A DNA stretch of 64,000 nt from Lucifuga dentata. Lineage: Eukaryota > Chordata > Actinopteri > Ophidiiformes > Bythitidae. The translations under genes were made by a program, and so were the position numbers. The DNA is taken from positions 4,908 through 68,907 of the forward strand of contig VXCM01000806.1 of assembly GCA_014773175.1 (NCBI GenBank), given 5' to 3'. Position 1 is the stretch's first letter; every line of letters starts with the position of its first letter. This document shows positions 1 through 13,531 of the stretch, piece by piece. The notes beneath the pieces were generated by a model. The model saw nothing but the letters and a program-made list of their open reading frames with translations. It made no database searches and was not told where the DNA came from.

Positions 1-1846
1 GGTAGTTAGGAATAGCAAAAAGCCAATGATGCCAGAGGTGGGGCGAATAAGTCCATAATTGTCTGCTTTCTCCGCACCAAGAAAATTATGAAATAAAAAA
101 ATAATAATTTTGCTTAATTTAACTTAATTTTAATTAATATTATATTATGCAGTTCAAAGGCCACCGACCAGCCCACCACCACTGGCTGGCCGACCGATAG
201 TTGTGGCCCACCTGGAAAAGTCCCGCCTCTCCAGATGGCCAATCCGACCCTGCTCTGTACCAACTGGGAGAAATTTTGTGGCTCCAGAGCTTCAATGCTA
301 ACATTTTATCAGTTATTATCCTATAGAATCTACACCTTATTGTATTCTATACCCTAAATCTAAATTGTTATTTTGCATTAAGTCTATGAAAATATATTTT
401 GCAAGAACAACAAAAATTGAGATATGCAAAGCATATATTTCATATTGAGATATGTTGAGATACGCTTTGCATATCTCAATTTTTGATATGCACTCTCAAA
501 GTGATATGCAAAGCATGTAAACCATTTGATTTCTGTAGCTTTCAAATGAATTTTCCAAACATTTTCTGTTTTTTTCCAATTCACAACCCACTGAAAATAA
601 GAGAGCAAAGGTAAAATTAAACTAAAACAACAACATACTCCCATTTAAGTTTTTTTTTGTTTGTTTGTTTTTTTTTTTAACAAAAGACATTTCAATCTGT
701 GTTATTCCAGTACAGTTGTAGCAGAAGCAATTTTAGAAATTGAACATTTAAGTGACAAAGATTTAGACAGGCAATTAAAACAAGACCATGTTCTAAATAT
801 CCCTTTGGTCTCTAATTAGGTCAACCACTTCTTGACAGAAAACTGCTCTTGCTCTTTTTTAAAGCTTGAAAGAGACTGTGTAGAGATCTGGTACTATTTT
901 TAAAGAGACTCTTACAGCAAGTAAAGTATGAAAATAAGCATGCTATGTAACTCTATTATTGAATTTAAACAAATAAATGATCATATTTCCATATGTCCCT
1001 TTCTTGCCAAATTCATTTGTCTCAAATTAATTCTCAGTGAAAACTTGGCTGACAGATTTGAATTTTAGATCAGGTTTAGATCAGGTCATAGCACCCTAAC
1101 ACTATTTTGGTTTACTAATGCAGTCGTGAGGCTGTAAGGTGCTACACACCAAACATGATGTCATCACAAGGCTAGTACCAACCTCAGAGATCTTTTTGAT
1201 TTAGCATTTGTAGCACAAGTTTTACTTTGTTCAAAATGGCACACTTTGGCTTGAAAGGCTGTATTCACCATTTGCGTGTCTCTCTGCATGTAACAAGAAA
1301 ACGATATTGCTTAGTCACAATAAATTCACCAATTCCTCCTCCACAACAAGAAAAATGTGTTCCGTGTACAGCCGTAGTTGCTAGCTTTGTTTAGCATTCT
1401 TCAGTAAACCTTCGTAAACTTCTTCCTGCTTGACAAGGTATTTTCCTCTCTTTAAGAACTGAAAATGTAATCTTTAAATCAGTTAAAATAGTTGAATATG
1501 TTTAGTAGAATGGAGTACTTCTGGGGAGTTTTAAAACAAAAGTGTTAATGTTATCAGAATGAACTTGTTGTGAATGTGAAGTCAGTGAACTACATCTCTG
1601 AAGAAAAACTAAAATAACCACACAACATTCAAATGTTATACTGGTGGAAGTGGTGTTGTTTTCAGTTTCAGTATTTGTCTGACTACCATAAATCCTCTAT
1701 TAAAAGCCAGTATTCAAATAATAGCCTGTATCTAATAATAGCTGAAGGGGCAGAGTCAGCAGAAATAAAAGCCGGCCTCATGTACAGGCCGGGTTTGGTG
1801 TATGTCTTTTACTGGCCCAGGAAACTATTAGTGTAATCTGCTGCTA
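1..1846. other. Intergenic, AT-rich, no gene seen
   Basis: All short reading frames here lack splice context or family resemblance. The only clear structure is the inverted repeat at 411-485. Around 1,690-1,800, and again at 2,150-2,240, short phrases like AATAAAAGCC recur, possibly a worn repeat. Confidence 0.5.
411..485. repeat. Perfect 22-bp inverted repeat with 31-nt loop
   Basis: Positions 411-432 and 464-485 are exact reverse complements (core GATATGCAAAGC). Further partial copies of ATATGCAAAGCAT follow at about 508-520. The arms could form a hairpin. The core resembles an octamer-like ATGCAAA motif, which may be coincidence. Confidence 0.7.
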
Positions 1847-1861
1847 CCACCAGATGGCAGC
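1847..1861 (+). promoter_or_regulatory. CTCF-consensus match
   Basis: CCACCAGATGGCAG agrees at every position with the published CTCF consensus CCASYAGRKGGCRS. It sits in intergenic DNA about 11.7 kb past the 3' end of tacr3. A single match of this length arises by chance at low frequency, so binding is unproven. Confidence 0.4.
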
Positions 1862-3404
1862 AGCTGTGTTTGGATACCAAACCATTTAAAAACCTCTCCA
1901 GTCATTGTCTCTCCAGCCAGAAGGCATGGCCAGGCTCAACGTGAAACAAAGCTGTAAACAGTGGAGCCCGCTTTCACCACGACTGACAGCAGAGCGTCAT
2001 CACCAACCAGGAAAAGCAGATCAAAATGAACCTTTATAAAAGCTGCCTAATGCTAAACCTAACCCTGGAGGCGTGTTCACACTGACATCTTCTCCCTTGT
2101 GGGCCCTTGTGTGTGTTGTTTTATGCAGTTATGAGTTTGTCCATCAGCAAAATTAGAAATAAAGGCCTATCTCTTATAAAAGCCTGTCTCCTATATTGGC
2201 CAGGTTCTCTCTTCAGTTGAGGTAAATAAAAGCCCCAGCCACTAATAGAGCATTTACGTACTTCAGCTTGAAGAATTTCAGGCTAATGGCTAGCTGTACT
2301 GCTAAGTGCCATTAGCCATTCATCTTCATCATAATTTGTTGGCTAGCTAGCTTGAAATGACTTTGGTTATCATACCAGTCATGTCTGATGAAGAGGCACA
2401 AGTTCGAAAGTGTACTGCTGCGATGGGGAATGGAGCCTGATGGAACTGTACTGCTTTGAACTCCAAAAGCTGCGAGGGATATTCCTCTGACCCCGCCATT
2501 CCACAGCGATGGTGATCGGTCTTTTCAACTATGGACATGGCGCAACAAGGTAACCCAAGAAGCACGCTACAAAGATACAGGTGTTGATTTAGCCTTGATT
2601 ATAGCAACAGAGCTGTCCACTAGACTGCCTCCTAAATGTTTTATTGTGTGGGACAATTTGTTTCATCATTACTCCTGCCATTTTGAAGAATACTGCATGC
2701 CCATGAGAATGCATCAACCCTTAATATGTAACTGCGTGCACCTTCAACGAAGGCACCCAGGCAAAAGTATAACCAAGCCTTTAGGGATACTGATTAGTTA
2801 TCATCTATTTGACACTGCTACAGGAGCTAACACTCACTATCAAATATGATTATGCAGTTGGTCACAAGTCAAGATTAATGAAACTCACTAGTGTCCCTAA
2901 GTTGAAAAATAAGTTTTCCAAACCTTGTTAGTTTTCCTCGTCATTTCGGAGCACCCACTAAACTTGTTAAAAAAGCAGAATAGTTCAGTTTTCTTAGGTG
3001 GGGAATGAGACCTGTTTCTCTTAACCTGAGAAAAACAGACCATTAGATATTAATGCTATCTCAATATTGTGATCATTCACAGGAAAAGCAAATAAGTTAC
3101 CTTGCATTTTAAAAATAAGAGGATGCAGTGACATTTTGGGACTGCTATATAAAATCTTGAAAAAAAAATGCATATTGCGTTATTGCTCCGAGACAATAAT
3201 AAAGGTTTGTTGTAACTGAAACAATATAACTTTTTAGAATCATCAGGGAATAATGAATCATCTATTGGCTGTATATGAGCCAACAGGAATTTTATTATTG
3301 TTGTGGCTTTTCTATAGTGCTAAAACTAGACTTCCTTTTTTTTTATTTTTACACTTTTATTTAATTTTTGATTGTATTTCTTGCTGGACACACACACACA
3401 CACA

Positions 3405-3438
<34 letters not shown>

Positions 3439-6082
3439 ATTATCTGTACTGGCTTGCTTCAGTCTACAGACTTTCTGTTAAACTGCTCAACTTAAATTCA
3501 GCAGGATTGTTTATATCTTTTCATTCCTGAGTTGTGGATTTTTTGGCAGACAGCCTGCCCGAAGCTGGGGATTTTAGGATGTTGCAGGTGTCTTACAACA
3601 CAGATCACTGGCTTTCAAAACAGCATGTCTGCCCATTTGAGATCGAGTCTACACCAATTCATAGTAGACATGTCAAAACAACAGGTCAGAGAAACAACAT
3701 TTTATGTTGCTTTTTGGCATTCACTTGACCTGGCTTTGTCATCGCTTTTCAACTAGAGGCCAAATCACTGCCAACATGAAAATGCAGAGTCATTTGATCA
3801 TTCTTTGTACAAATAAAGTCTGATGGAATTAGACAGTCTGCTTAGAATATGTTTAATGTTCATGATAAATTAGCAAGATTGTTACTGATACAACACATAC
3901 ACAGTGGGTATCTTTCAAGTTTTATTCATAAGCAGGTATTCATGTTGACTGCAGAAGTCACAAACAGAAACATACCTTGCATTAAAATGTGATCTATGTA
4001 TCCAGATACTTTATCTAATTAACAACATCCGATGTTTACACTTGCATTTTCACCTTGCAGAATCCTGATTATCTGGATTCTGCTGCATTTAGAATGGATC
4101 TCAGGAGGTGGGGTGTTTTGTTATTAGCCTGTGTTTTCTCTTTGCTCCATGGATGAGCTTCATCCATTTAAAAAAAATAAACAAATTTTTTTCACTGTCT
4201 ACGTTCCAGGTGCAAGTACCTATTTACGGTAAGTCACAACTCTCAATTCCTACTAATGCTGTTAACAAGTGAGTGAAGAGGGAAGATGAGATGACATTTT
4301 CAACTACTTGGTGGATTTTATCTCAAAAATGTGCCCCAGCTGTATAGATTACATTTTGCTTGTGGCTAGTAGTGACTGAGATCCAATCACATTACCTTTT
4401 AATTCAAAGTGTAATTGGGACCTTAGTCATATGCATATGAAATCACAACAGCATAAATAATGCAAGTGGAACTCTAACATGAATGCAGTCTGTGTTCTTT
4501 CAAGTCTACCTAATGAAAGAACTTGACAAACACACATTAAGGGCAGCACGGAGGCAGGAAGAGTAGTCTGTAATTGGAAGCTGATACTGATGTAAAGTTG
4601 AGATGATTAATGCCCCATGGAGCAACAGAGGCAAATTAAGGCAAAGGAGAAATGCTGAAGAATTGCTAACCGTTCTGGTAGTTAATGACAAGGTGACCCC
4701 AACCGAATTAGCCTTGTAAAAAGGGAAATACAAGATTTTCCATTCATTTACAGTTTTCTGTTGCTTTTATGTTTTATTTAGTCAGAGGAATGGTAGCTCA
4801 TTATCACAGAGTATAAACTTGACCTTTGACATACTGAGGTAAACATATTTCAGATAAGCATAACTTTAGAGCTTCTGGGAGGATGGTAGTCACTTAAAAG
4901 CAGCTTATTTAGCCTGAAATGAATTATACAGAAGTTCTATGCATGTTTTGATGCTTTCTCTCTGCAGTGAAAACTCTTCATCATTGGAATGCCTTGTAAG
5001 GACAAGAGTTCAAGTTTCTCAAAGCTGTTGTGCTCTGTCAACTATTTTAGGTAGACTTACATACTTCAAAGACAGCTTTTGAGTGGATTATAACAATATG
5101 AAAACTATAAATTTACACACTCAAATATGTGTAATAGGAAGACATGTCAAGGTTATGCAAATAATTTGTCCCTCTAAATAAAATTTATCAAGATGGTCAA
5201 ATGAATAATTCACGTAAACACTAATCTGAATTCTTTCAAGTCTAATGAAATAAAAAATTATGTTAAATCTTTTAATTAAATCTATAAAATGCCTGTCATA
5301 ATAATAATGTCACAATCTCAGCTCCAGAGAACAAGTGAGAACCAGAGACACTGACAGACTGAGTGACAGACAGAAAAATACAATGAGACAGATTCAGTTG
5401 CTGTTGATGACTGTGTGAATCTACACCATATTTTTTTATACATATTAGGCATCTTCATGGTTGCGTCATATGAGTGGAGCAATACTGTATTGATGTAAAG
5501 TTGATGGAATTGCATTTTAGTGCCTATAGAAGACATTTAGTCATCCTTGTGTCCCTGAATATGTAACCAGTCCAAAGAAGCAGTTTCAAAGCTTCAAACA
5601 GTGATAAGTGTACCGCAGTGGTCAGTATGTTCATAACTGAAGCAGGATTAAGACTCAGTGCAGGCAGTTGGACAAATTAACAACTTGCATTACAATGCTG
5701 TAAAGATTTTGGAACGGGGAGCCAAAAGCAGACTTAGAGATCAGTATAAAGATTAACAGTCTTTACTGGTGGTCCCTCCCCCCCCCCANCCCCCCCCCCA
5801 AAAAAAAGAGTTCAGATCATGGCAGCTGTACAAAAAGAGCAGGCAAGAATATAGGCAGGCTAAGGTTCAGGCTATTGTGAAAACAATAAACACTAGCAAA
5901 AAAAAAAAGTCCAACTGGGGCTGAGTCAAAAATCAAAGTCCAAAAGGCACACAAAGGTTCAGAATTCACAGGTACTGTACATGTAACACAAGGAAAAGCA
6001 AAATGTGCTCAAGCTACTAGCATGTGTGTGTGTGAATGAAATGTAGATTTTTGTCCTATATGGTGCTTCATATGCCTCAGTG
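1862..6082. other. Intergenic, no gene seen
   Basis: Contains a (CA)n microsatellite at 3,389-3,438 and a C-rich run with one N at 5,789. A stretch at 2,590-2,850 reads faintly like the metal-binding region of a piggyBac-type transposase (LPPKCFIVWDN), but it is too weak to call. Confidence 0.45.
3389..3438. repeat. (CA)n microsatellite
   Basis: About 25 CA units with one CATA interruption. Confidence 0.95.
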
Positions 6083-6084
6083 CC

Positions 6085-6086
6085 TC

Positions 6087-6146
<60 letters not shown>

Positions 6147-6162
6147 CTCTCTCTATACTGTA

Positions 6163-6193
<31 letters not shown>
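6085..6193. repeat. Compound (CT)n-(GT)n-(AT)n microsatellite
   Basis: CT repeat at about 6,085-6,142, then a short spacer, then TG and TA repeats to 6,193. Confidence 0.95.
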
Positions 6194-7080
6194 CATCCCC
6201 TGATGAGGTGGATTGGAAGATGCTGTGAGTGTCAGATGATCAGGTACAGTAGACAAAGAGAACTTAGGTGAGCAGTGGGAAGACAACAGCAATAGAAGGA
6301 TTCTAGAAAGATGTTACTCAATAGGAATCAATTAAAAACACCAGAAATGGATTATGCATAATCTGACCTGACCTGGATGTCACCATGATAAATGCAAGCT
6401 GTATCCAGATATGTTATCCAGATGAGGAAAAAACATATGTAAATGCAAAGCTACCGCATGTAAGATTGCATTGCGATCCAAATAAAATCCAGTTTGCTAG
6501 ACCAAGATATGGATGTGGTGTGTAAATGGGTCCCTGTACCTGGAACATGAACCACAACAGTCCATGCAAAAAAAAAAAAAAAAAAAAAAAAAGTTATTAA
6601 AAAAAAATAGATGACGCTCATCTGTGCAGGAAAAAAGTAAATAAAGGTTTTAATAGAGTAACAACTTGACTGCTAAGATCTAATGACAATGCAGGCAGAA
6701 TCCAGATAATAAGAGTGCTTTTTAATGGAAAGTGTTAACGAGGCCTTTTAATAAGTTTCTGGTGAAAAGTCCAGCCAAATAGGCGGGTTTCTCCTGTAAT
6801 ATTCCTTCTAACCCAAAAGGTCAGGAAGTTGTCCCTCTAATAAGCTAATTAATGAACATGGCAGTGCCCAGGGGAGAGTGATGTTGCATGAAAAATAGTG
6901 GGAAAACTGTGAGAAAACAGTCTTTGAATTATCAACAGTTGCTTGTGACATTTCTGAGAAGTCACGTAATAAAAATAACACAATTAAAGTTCATTTAAAA
7001 TGAAAGCAGAGAAGCACTCAGCAGTTGTTCATATCACATTTGTACTTGTTTGAGAAGCTTTCTTAGGTGCTTCAGTCACA

Positions 7081-7117
7081 AAAAACAAACAAACAAACAA
7101 ACAAACAAACAAACAAA
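7081..7117. repeat. (AAAC)n microsatellite
   Basis: About eight tandem AAAC units, possibly a decayed poly-A tail of a retroposon. Confidence 0.85.
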
Positions 7118-7509
7118 AAAACCCTCTATGTGACTATTTGAAAGCACTGGAACAGCAGGGGGGAAGTTAACAACTAGCTGGAGTACAAAATGGACCACCT
7201 AGCAGCTAAAGACCCACATATTTATTTATAAGACCCATAAGAAGAGTGGATATTTGATTCATTAAGTGGACGTAAACAAGACACTGATGTGCTCGTGTTG
7301 CTCAATATCTGCCAAATCAATACGTGTGAATGAAAAGAAGAGAACACAGTTATATTATGGTAGTGCGCATAAAGTGGAATGAAAATGAGGAATTCTGGAG
7401 GGCTTGGATGCCATTTATTAGTAACAAATATTAAATTCTTAAAATTAACAGTGATTATTTTGACTTGTTTGCTGAATATTGCTGAACTCTTGGCTTGATT
7501 CTAAATGTG

Positions 7510-7715
7510 CCAGCTGCAGTGTTACCAACAAGGAGGAACTTGCAGACCCAGAATAGATTTCAGAGATTATACCGTAGATCCCAAATGGCGTGGGAACACC
7601 TTGGAATTCCCCAGGAACAATGTGAGGTTGTGCCAAGGAAGAGGAATATCTGGCCTACTTTGCTTGAGCTGTTGCCTCTGTGACCCTTTGACCTATGGGA
7701 AATAGATGGATAGAT
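7510..7715 (+). mobile_element. LINE 3'-end fragment (RT C terminus), copy 1
   Basis: Reads MAWEHLGIPQEQ followed by NIWPTLLELLPL and a stop, then a GATGGATAGATGG tail. The same domain end and tail are seen at 16,628-17,160 and 29,525-29,632. This is a 5'-truncated non-LTR retrotransposon remnant; the clade was not settled. Confidence 0.7.
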
Positions 7716-7719
7716 GGAA

Positions 7720-10100
7720 AATTTACCAGACCTTTTACACTTCCACTATTAGTCTCTTCTGGGTAAGAACACTTTCAGTCCCTGACAGAGAACAAATGAG
7801 CTGTTTTATGAGTTAACATAAAACACGCGTCAACAATAATCCTATTGTTTACCTCTGAAAAGGATAGAAGCAGTAAAGCATTTAAAATATCAGACATAAA
7901 ATGTGTACTTTGGTAGCAACAGTCTAAAGAAACTGACAAGTTGATGTTATTTTCCTTATCCCCCCGCAGTGGTGGGTAAAAGGCTGTTGTAAAAATGACT
8001 GACTAGCCAAGTGGTTTGACAAAGAGCAGCACAGCGGCACTCCTAAACCATGTGTAGTAGTCATGAGTTCCTGTGCTACAATTACCTTATTTAGTGATGC
8101 AGATTCAAACTTGGTTGTAAAATAAAATAGCGCTTATGCATTAGAACAACACCAATGCAGAACCACCAGTGGTATAAAAACAAAGCATGTATTTCATCTC
8201 AAAATCATGTAGATTTAATATTGAGTGCTGATTTAGCACTCACGACAGTGAAGTAATAAAATATAATGTTTATAATAAAAAAAAACATGCCTGACAAATG
8301 TGCTATCACAGACCAGCAGAGTCGAAAGTCTTGTGTCACAGACCCAGCTGCTGTGTACCTATTGCCTTATTTAGTGGCTTTTCCCTGTACAGAAAAAAAG
8401 TACTTTAAACAACCATAACAAATGACTAAACAACCTTAGGTCATATTTACGTATGAAATTAGAATTTTGGTTTTATATGCTAAAATCCTTCATTAGTTTA
8501 TACAAGCAGAAGTTGAAAAACTGCACATAACCTCTTCAATATGTGTTGCATCAATTCTCTCAGCCTGCCTCATGTTTCAGTAAGTGATTGCTTAAATTTC
8601 CCAGGAGGCCCAAACAAACACCTTTCACAAAATTATGACCATGAGATGCGTAACCCCCATCTGTTTTATATGACATTCTTATTGTTTTGAGGATGTTTTT
8701 CGCTTATGGGGAATAGCACGTAACATTTGATGACCACTGCATCTATCAGTATCCATGGTGACAAGTGTTTCTTGCTTATGGTGGAGAGAGGCAAGTATAT
8801 CCCACAGTCGACCCAGGCTAATTACAGCCTTCACCTTGGTGTGGAGTCCACCTCCCTCCAAGCTGTGATTGGTGCTCTGCTGTGAAATGTTAGTGGGCAG
8901 GGCATCAGTTTGGGAAAGGGCCATTATTATTTCCTGCCATTATTACATGGGCAAAGGATGTACTTCCATAAAGCCCTAGATGTACAGAAGTGCCACTTCA
9001 AGGTGTAATGGTTATGAATGTGGCTTCAAAAGATTAATGTACCTTTTCATCATCTGGCTAGAATGTGTCTCAAACCATCTCTCCATGTGGTTTGAGCACT
9101 CTCAAGACACTCTTGGTTGTGTCCATGGATTTTCCAATGTATATAGCTAACATAATTTTGAGGGAGAATTAATTTCCATCATTGCAGTACAGTGAGTTAT
9201 TTAGAAAGGGAGATGAGAGGGATGCTGGTCCTTTGGTCAGCTCCAAGGAGCCTCGATTCAGGTTTGAGTGTTCTTGAGAAACAAATATAAGGGGAAATTT
9301 TGTACTCTCACTCAAGCCTATACAGTACTACCACAGCACCTTCCTAAACTCAGGAGAAATTGTTTGCTCTTACTCCTCTACAACCTGCAACACATTATTT
9401 GTTTTAACAGAGTAGGTGAATAGGGATACAGGATTTCCCCTTGGTCAAACTCGTACTGAATTCCTTCAACTCAGTATGAATACACAATAGTTTATTAATC
9501 AATTTTGTATATCAAGACAAAGAGAATAACACAAATTGACACTGAAAGTTCAATTAAAAGTTATAATCTGCAACTTTCTTTTCTCATAATATTGTTGATG
9601 CCTTCTGTAAAAAGTAGGCATTGTTTTGGTGTGTTTTAATCTCTGAAAGACAGCATCTGTATTCATTTTGGCTCAAGTCAGTCACATTTGTTTTCTTATT
9701 CGTATATTTCTCATCACAGTGAACCTTTATTTTTCACTTTCCTTAATTTTTTTGATGCTGAAGTATGAGTATTTTTGTGCATGTTACCTGCCACTGTTAA
9801 TTCTTCCTATATTTACAGTATTACTCTATTTATTTGTGGAATGCCAACATTTTTAAGCTGCATTTGTGTCTCTTTAGCTTTAACTTGGATAAGTTGCAGA
9901 TTATTACTTTAGCCAGCACTGTTTCTAACAACTAACAGAAAAAGTGTTGCTCAGTTATTACATTTTCTCCATATTAAAATGAAAATGCTTTGCAACAAGT
10001 CACAGATACATTTCACCTTAAGCAATAGGCTTTGGCTGAGACTTCATACTGTGGAACACAAAGCTTTTTGTTCTGCTAAGGCAGTGTAGAAATAAAATTA
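7720..10100. other. Intergenic, no gene seen
   Basis: Ordinary AT-rich DNA with no convincing reading frames, repeats or splice-bounded exons. 8,690-8,930 is less AT-rich than its surroundings but shows no coding family. Confidence 0.4.
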
Positions 10101-10283
10101 ATCTTTTTTTTTTTTTTTTTTTTNTTTTTTTTTTTTTTTTTTTTGGATCATGTCAGTTGAAAACAGTAAGTACCAACAGTGACACTGCAGAAACTTCAAT
10201 AAACAAATATGCATCAATATTGACCAATAAAACCCTTTTGGAGGTCTTCAAAGAAACATGATATAGCATGATAAAGACACAAA

Positions 10284-11042
10284 GGGTGGGATTCATAAAA
10301 CACAGCACCAGATTAAATGTGTTTACAAGGGCTGCTATCGTCATGCAATCATGTTCCCTTGTTCATAAACACCTGTCACCACTATCTTTTAGTGTTTGTC
10401 TTGAAAGAGGCATTACTACGGTATTTCCTTATTTACATCTCAAGCAAGTGATTCATAAAACACGCTGTCACACAAAAATTAAGACCTATCTCAGTCTGGA
10501 GGTCCATTTCAGTGGTCTGAAATTTAGGCGATGCTTTAAACTGTATTTGCCTCACATGTCTTAGTGATCAATAAATCTGATATTTAATCCCACTCAGTTG
10601 ATTAGTCATTTATTTGAGAGGTGAGTTTTGAGCCTCATTTGCTGCACTCTGTGTGTCTCTCTCACATGCAACACACACATTACACACACCTCCCATGTGC
10701 CAGTGTGTTGATCTAATCTGTTTTATATTAGTATCAATGTCTTAAAATGCAAAGTACTAAAGCAGAAAATTTAGGTTTCCTTTGCAAATTTAATGTGTCA
10801 ATTCACTCTGACATCAGGGGAAGCAGTACAAATGTAGCTCTCAAATATGAAGCAGCTCAATAACATGCCAATATTCATTGGCTTTTACCTGTGACACACC
10901 TTACATCGGCGTGTAAGTAAAGTGACACAAATGTCCTGATTAGTAAGGGAAGCTTTATGAATCAGTTTCAATTACCATAGTGCTTATTAAGAGTGACTCC
11001 ATGTAGCTACTGTGATTTTTTTTTTTAATGAATCCCACTCTA
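10284..11042. mobile_element. Putative MITE with inverted GTGGGATTCAT termini
   Basis: The left end GGTGGGATTCATAAAA (10,285 on) and the right end TTAATGAATCCCAC (to about 11,038) are reverse complements. Internal ATTCATAAAACAC repeats occur near the left end. No transposase is present. No clear target duplication was found, so the boundaries are approximate; Harbinger-like is one possibility. Confidence 0.4.
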
Positions 11043-11805
11043 AGTATCTCCATTAACACAGAGCAACCTACATGTCTAAACACTAAGTATAAAAATAAAA
11101 GCCTTTTACACCACAGTCATCAATAATGCACAGTGTGTAATTATTCATTTAAAGTATAATTGGTCATTTTCAAACTGAGTCCTAAACATGTGGAGAAGGA
11201 ATAAAAACATGTGATTCAGAAATGATCTTGATGGAAGAAAAACAAAGAAAACAAGTCTCAGGTTGAGAACAACTTATTATAACTTGTTAACACAACAAAG
11301 TTCACCATCTTACACAGAGATAGGCACACATTGTACTGTATATTCATACAAAACACATATACTGATATAGAGAATGGCAAGAAATAGATTCATTACTAAC
11401 CACAAATATTTAACCAATAACAATATAGCAACAGCAACACCATGAACAGACATCCACTTAAAGTACATAAGTCTTCCGTTTTTCTTCAAAATACATTGCA
11501 CAACTTGCTTTTTTTTTTTTTGNCTTTTTTTTTTTTTGTCACATTCTTGATTAAATACTTTCATGAAGTCTTATGACATTCTGTAATTTAATGAATTAAG
11601 GTAATCAAGTCAATAATTAGGTGCATTTCTTTTTAGAAGGTTTAAAACTATTTTAACTGTTCATTGTATTTGAAACTTTTCTTCATTGTATGCCAAAGTG
11701 AATATCTGGGAAACTTTTCAGTTTGTTAATCAGAAGGTCAACATAATAATAAAATACTTCTATCACATGCTTTGATGAAAATTCTCAGTCATCCAGGCAG
11801 GTAGA

Positions 11806-12228
11806 TATACTGTATTAAAAATGAGTCAAGTCAACTAGATTCAAGTTTTTAATTCTGAAATGTTTCACCATTCATCCAAATGGCTTCANTGAGTCAAGTC
11901 AACTAGATTCAAGTTTTTAATTCTGAAATGTTTCACCATTCATCCAAATGGCTTCATCAGTCAAAAATGAATGAAGTTGACTGAAATCGAAATTTATTCA
12001 TTGTTTGAAATTTGAATAATGCATTTTATACCATGCATAATTAAAAAAAATGAATAATATATCTATTTGGAATTGAAGAGTTGTTGTGATTTGACATCAT
12101 AGTTACTGTAGTTACTGGAATTTTTCCTTCATGCATTCATTTCTGACTGAAGCCATTTGGATGAATGAAGCATTTCAGAATTAAAAACTTGAATCCAGTT
12201 GACTTGACTCAGTTTTAATACAGTATAC
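11806..12228. mobile_element. Foldback (long inverted repeat) element
   Basis: The arms 11,806-11,888 and 12,149-12,228 are nearly perfect reverse complements over about 80 bp. They start TATACTGTATTAAAA and include TCAACTAGATTCAAG. No protein is encoded between the arms. The left arm is printed twice around the N at 11,889 (11,822-11,888 equals 11,890-11,956), so the true element is probably about 68 bp shorter. Confidence 0.75.
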
Positions 12229-12390
12229 TTTTATCTCAATTCTTTTATCTCAATATGCCAAATCCATTCAGAGTCTGGTCTACCATCTACAAAAATAATC
12301 AGTATACTTTTGTTTTTTACTTTTTTTTTTTAAACATAAAAGCACATCTGTTCATTGTCCACAATCCAATGACACTCACAGCAGTTTTAC

Positions 12391-12474
12391 NCAAAAAAAA
12401 ATAAAAAAAATAAAAAAAATAAAAATAAATAAATAAATAAAAATTAAAAATTAAAAAAAATTTAAAAAAAATTA
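12391..12474. repeat. A-rich low-complexity run
   Basis: Follows an N and consists of AAAATAAA-type units. No coding content. Confidence 0.8.
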
Positions 12475-13531
12475 ATCCTAAATCTCAAATGAAGAAACCA
12501 GCCCCCAGTGCTTATGTCTAGGAGCGGTCACTGTGTACTGACAGACTGGTTTATAGAAAGCCACTTGCCACAGTATGGCTCCACTTGTCCAATTATAAGC
12601 CCAGCATGCAACAGGCTTATTTGGTAAGCAAGAGCATTGCTTGGTGCAAACCCAAGAGAAGTATTCAGACAAAGGCCAACAGTTATTTTCATTGTTTGTT
12701 ACTCATGGTGATATTACTGTAGCTTTATTTCTTAGCTGAAAAAGTAAAAAGTACTAAAAAAGAGCAACAGAATTGTGAGCCATTAGTTAATTTACTTCAA
12801 ATCTGTTCAATATCCAGCAGCCTGTTATTGACATGCTGATAATATACTGAACACTAGATTTAGCCTCTGGCTCAAACAGGAAACATGTTCCTTTGTAATA
12901 GTTACATAACCTAACTCAATTTCAATACATTCAGAGCCAAATTCTGAGCCATATTTAAAGCCAGAGTTCAATCAAGAGTTATTTCATTGGCAAACTCTGA
13001 GAGGCTGCAGTCACTCATTCAAGGCCTTGGGAGAAATAGATGCAGAGTATATACATATAGTACAGATTTAAATAAAAACTTCAACATACTTCCATAATAA
13101 CACAATATGGCATTGGTAATAGGACCAAGGCCTGAAATAGCAGTGCATTTTCTGCCTTTAAATTTTTTTTTAAATGATAGTCAGAGCTGAATGTTGGGTT
13201 GTATAAGAAAGAATATATTATTAATGCAGATAAACAGTGATTGGATAAAAAGGAAATCTGAATACATCCCTCCAAGAAAAAAAGCCTGCAGGCTAGCATA
13301 CAAAATGAGCATTATGCACATACACTATACAAAATCTGCATTTTTCATGAACATAATATGTCTACATATCTATGTGGTCATTTGTACTGTTAAAGTAACT
13401 GTTTTGGCCTTTGTACATAGATACTGTGCACTGTATCTATGTACTGTGTGTAATACACCTGATGAAATTCTTTGCAAATGCATGCATATGTCGGTGTGTA
13501 AGTATGGTATGCGTCGCTGTGATTATGCCCT
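12475..13531. other. 3' flank of tacr3, likely includes its 3' UTR
   Basis: No other gene was seen. An AATAAA on the minus strand occurs at about 12,724-12,729, some 800 nt past the tacr3 stop, and could be its polyadenylation signal. The + strand reading frame across 13,191-13,625 is antisense to the last tacr3 exon. Confidence 0.4.

Noticed and set aside
2595..2849. 84-residue + strand frame with a phrase (LPPKCFIVWDN) like piggyBac transposases
   Set aside because: Too short and too diverged; no neighbouring transposase motifs or terminal repeats were seen.
6077..6292. Overlapping frames on both strands encoding poly-(RE) and poly-(LS)
   Set aside because: They are translations of the (CT)n and (GT)n microsatellites.
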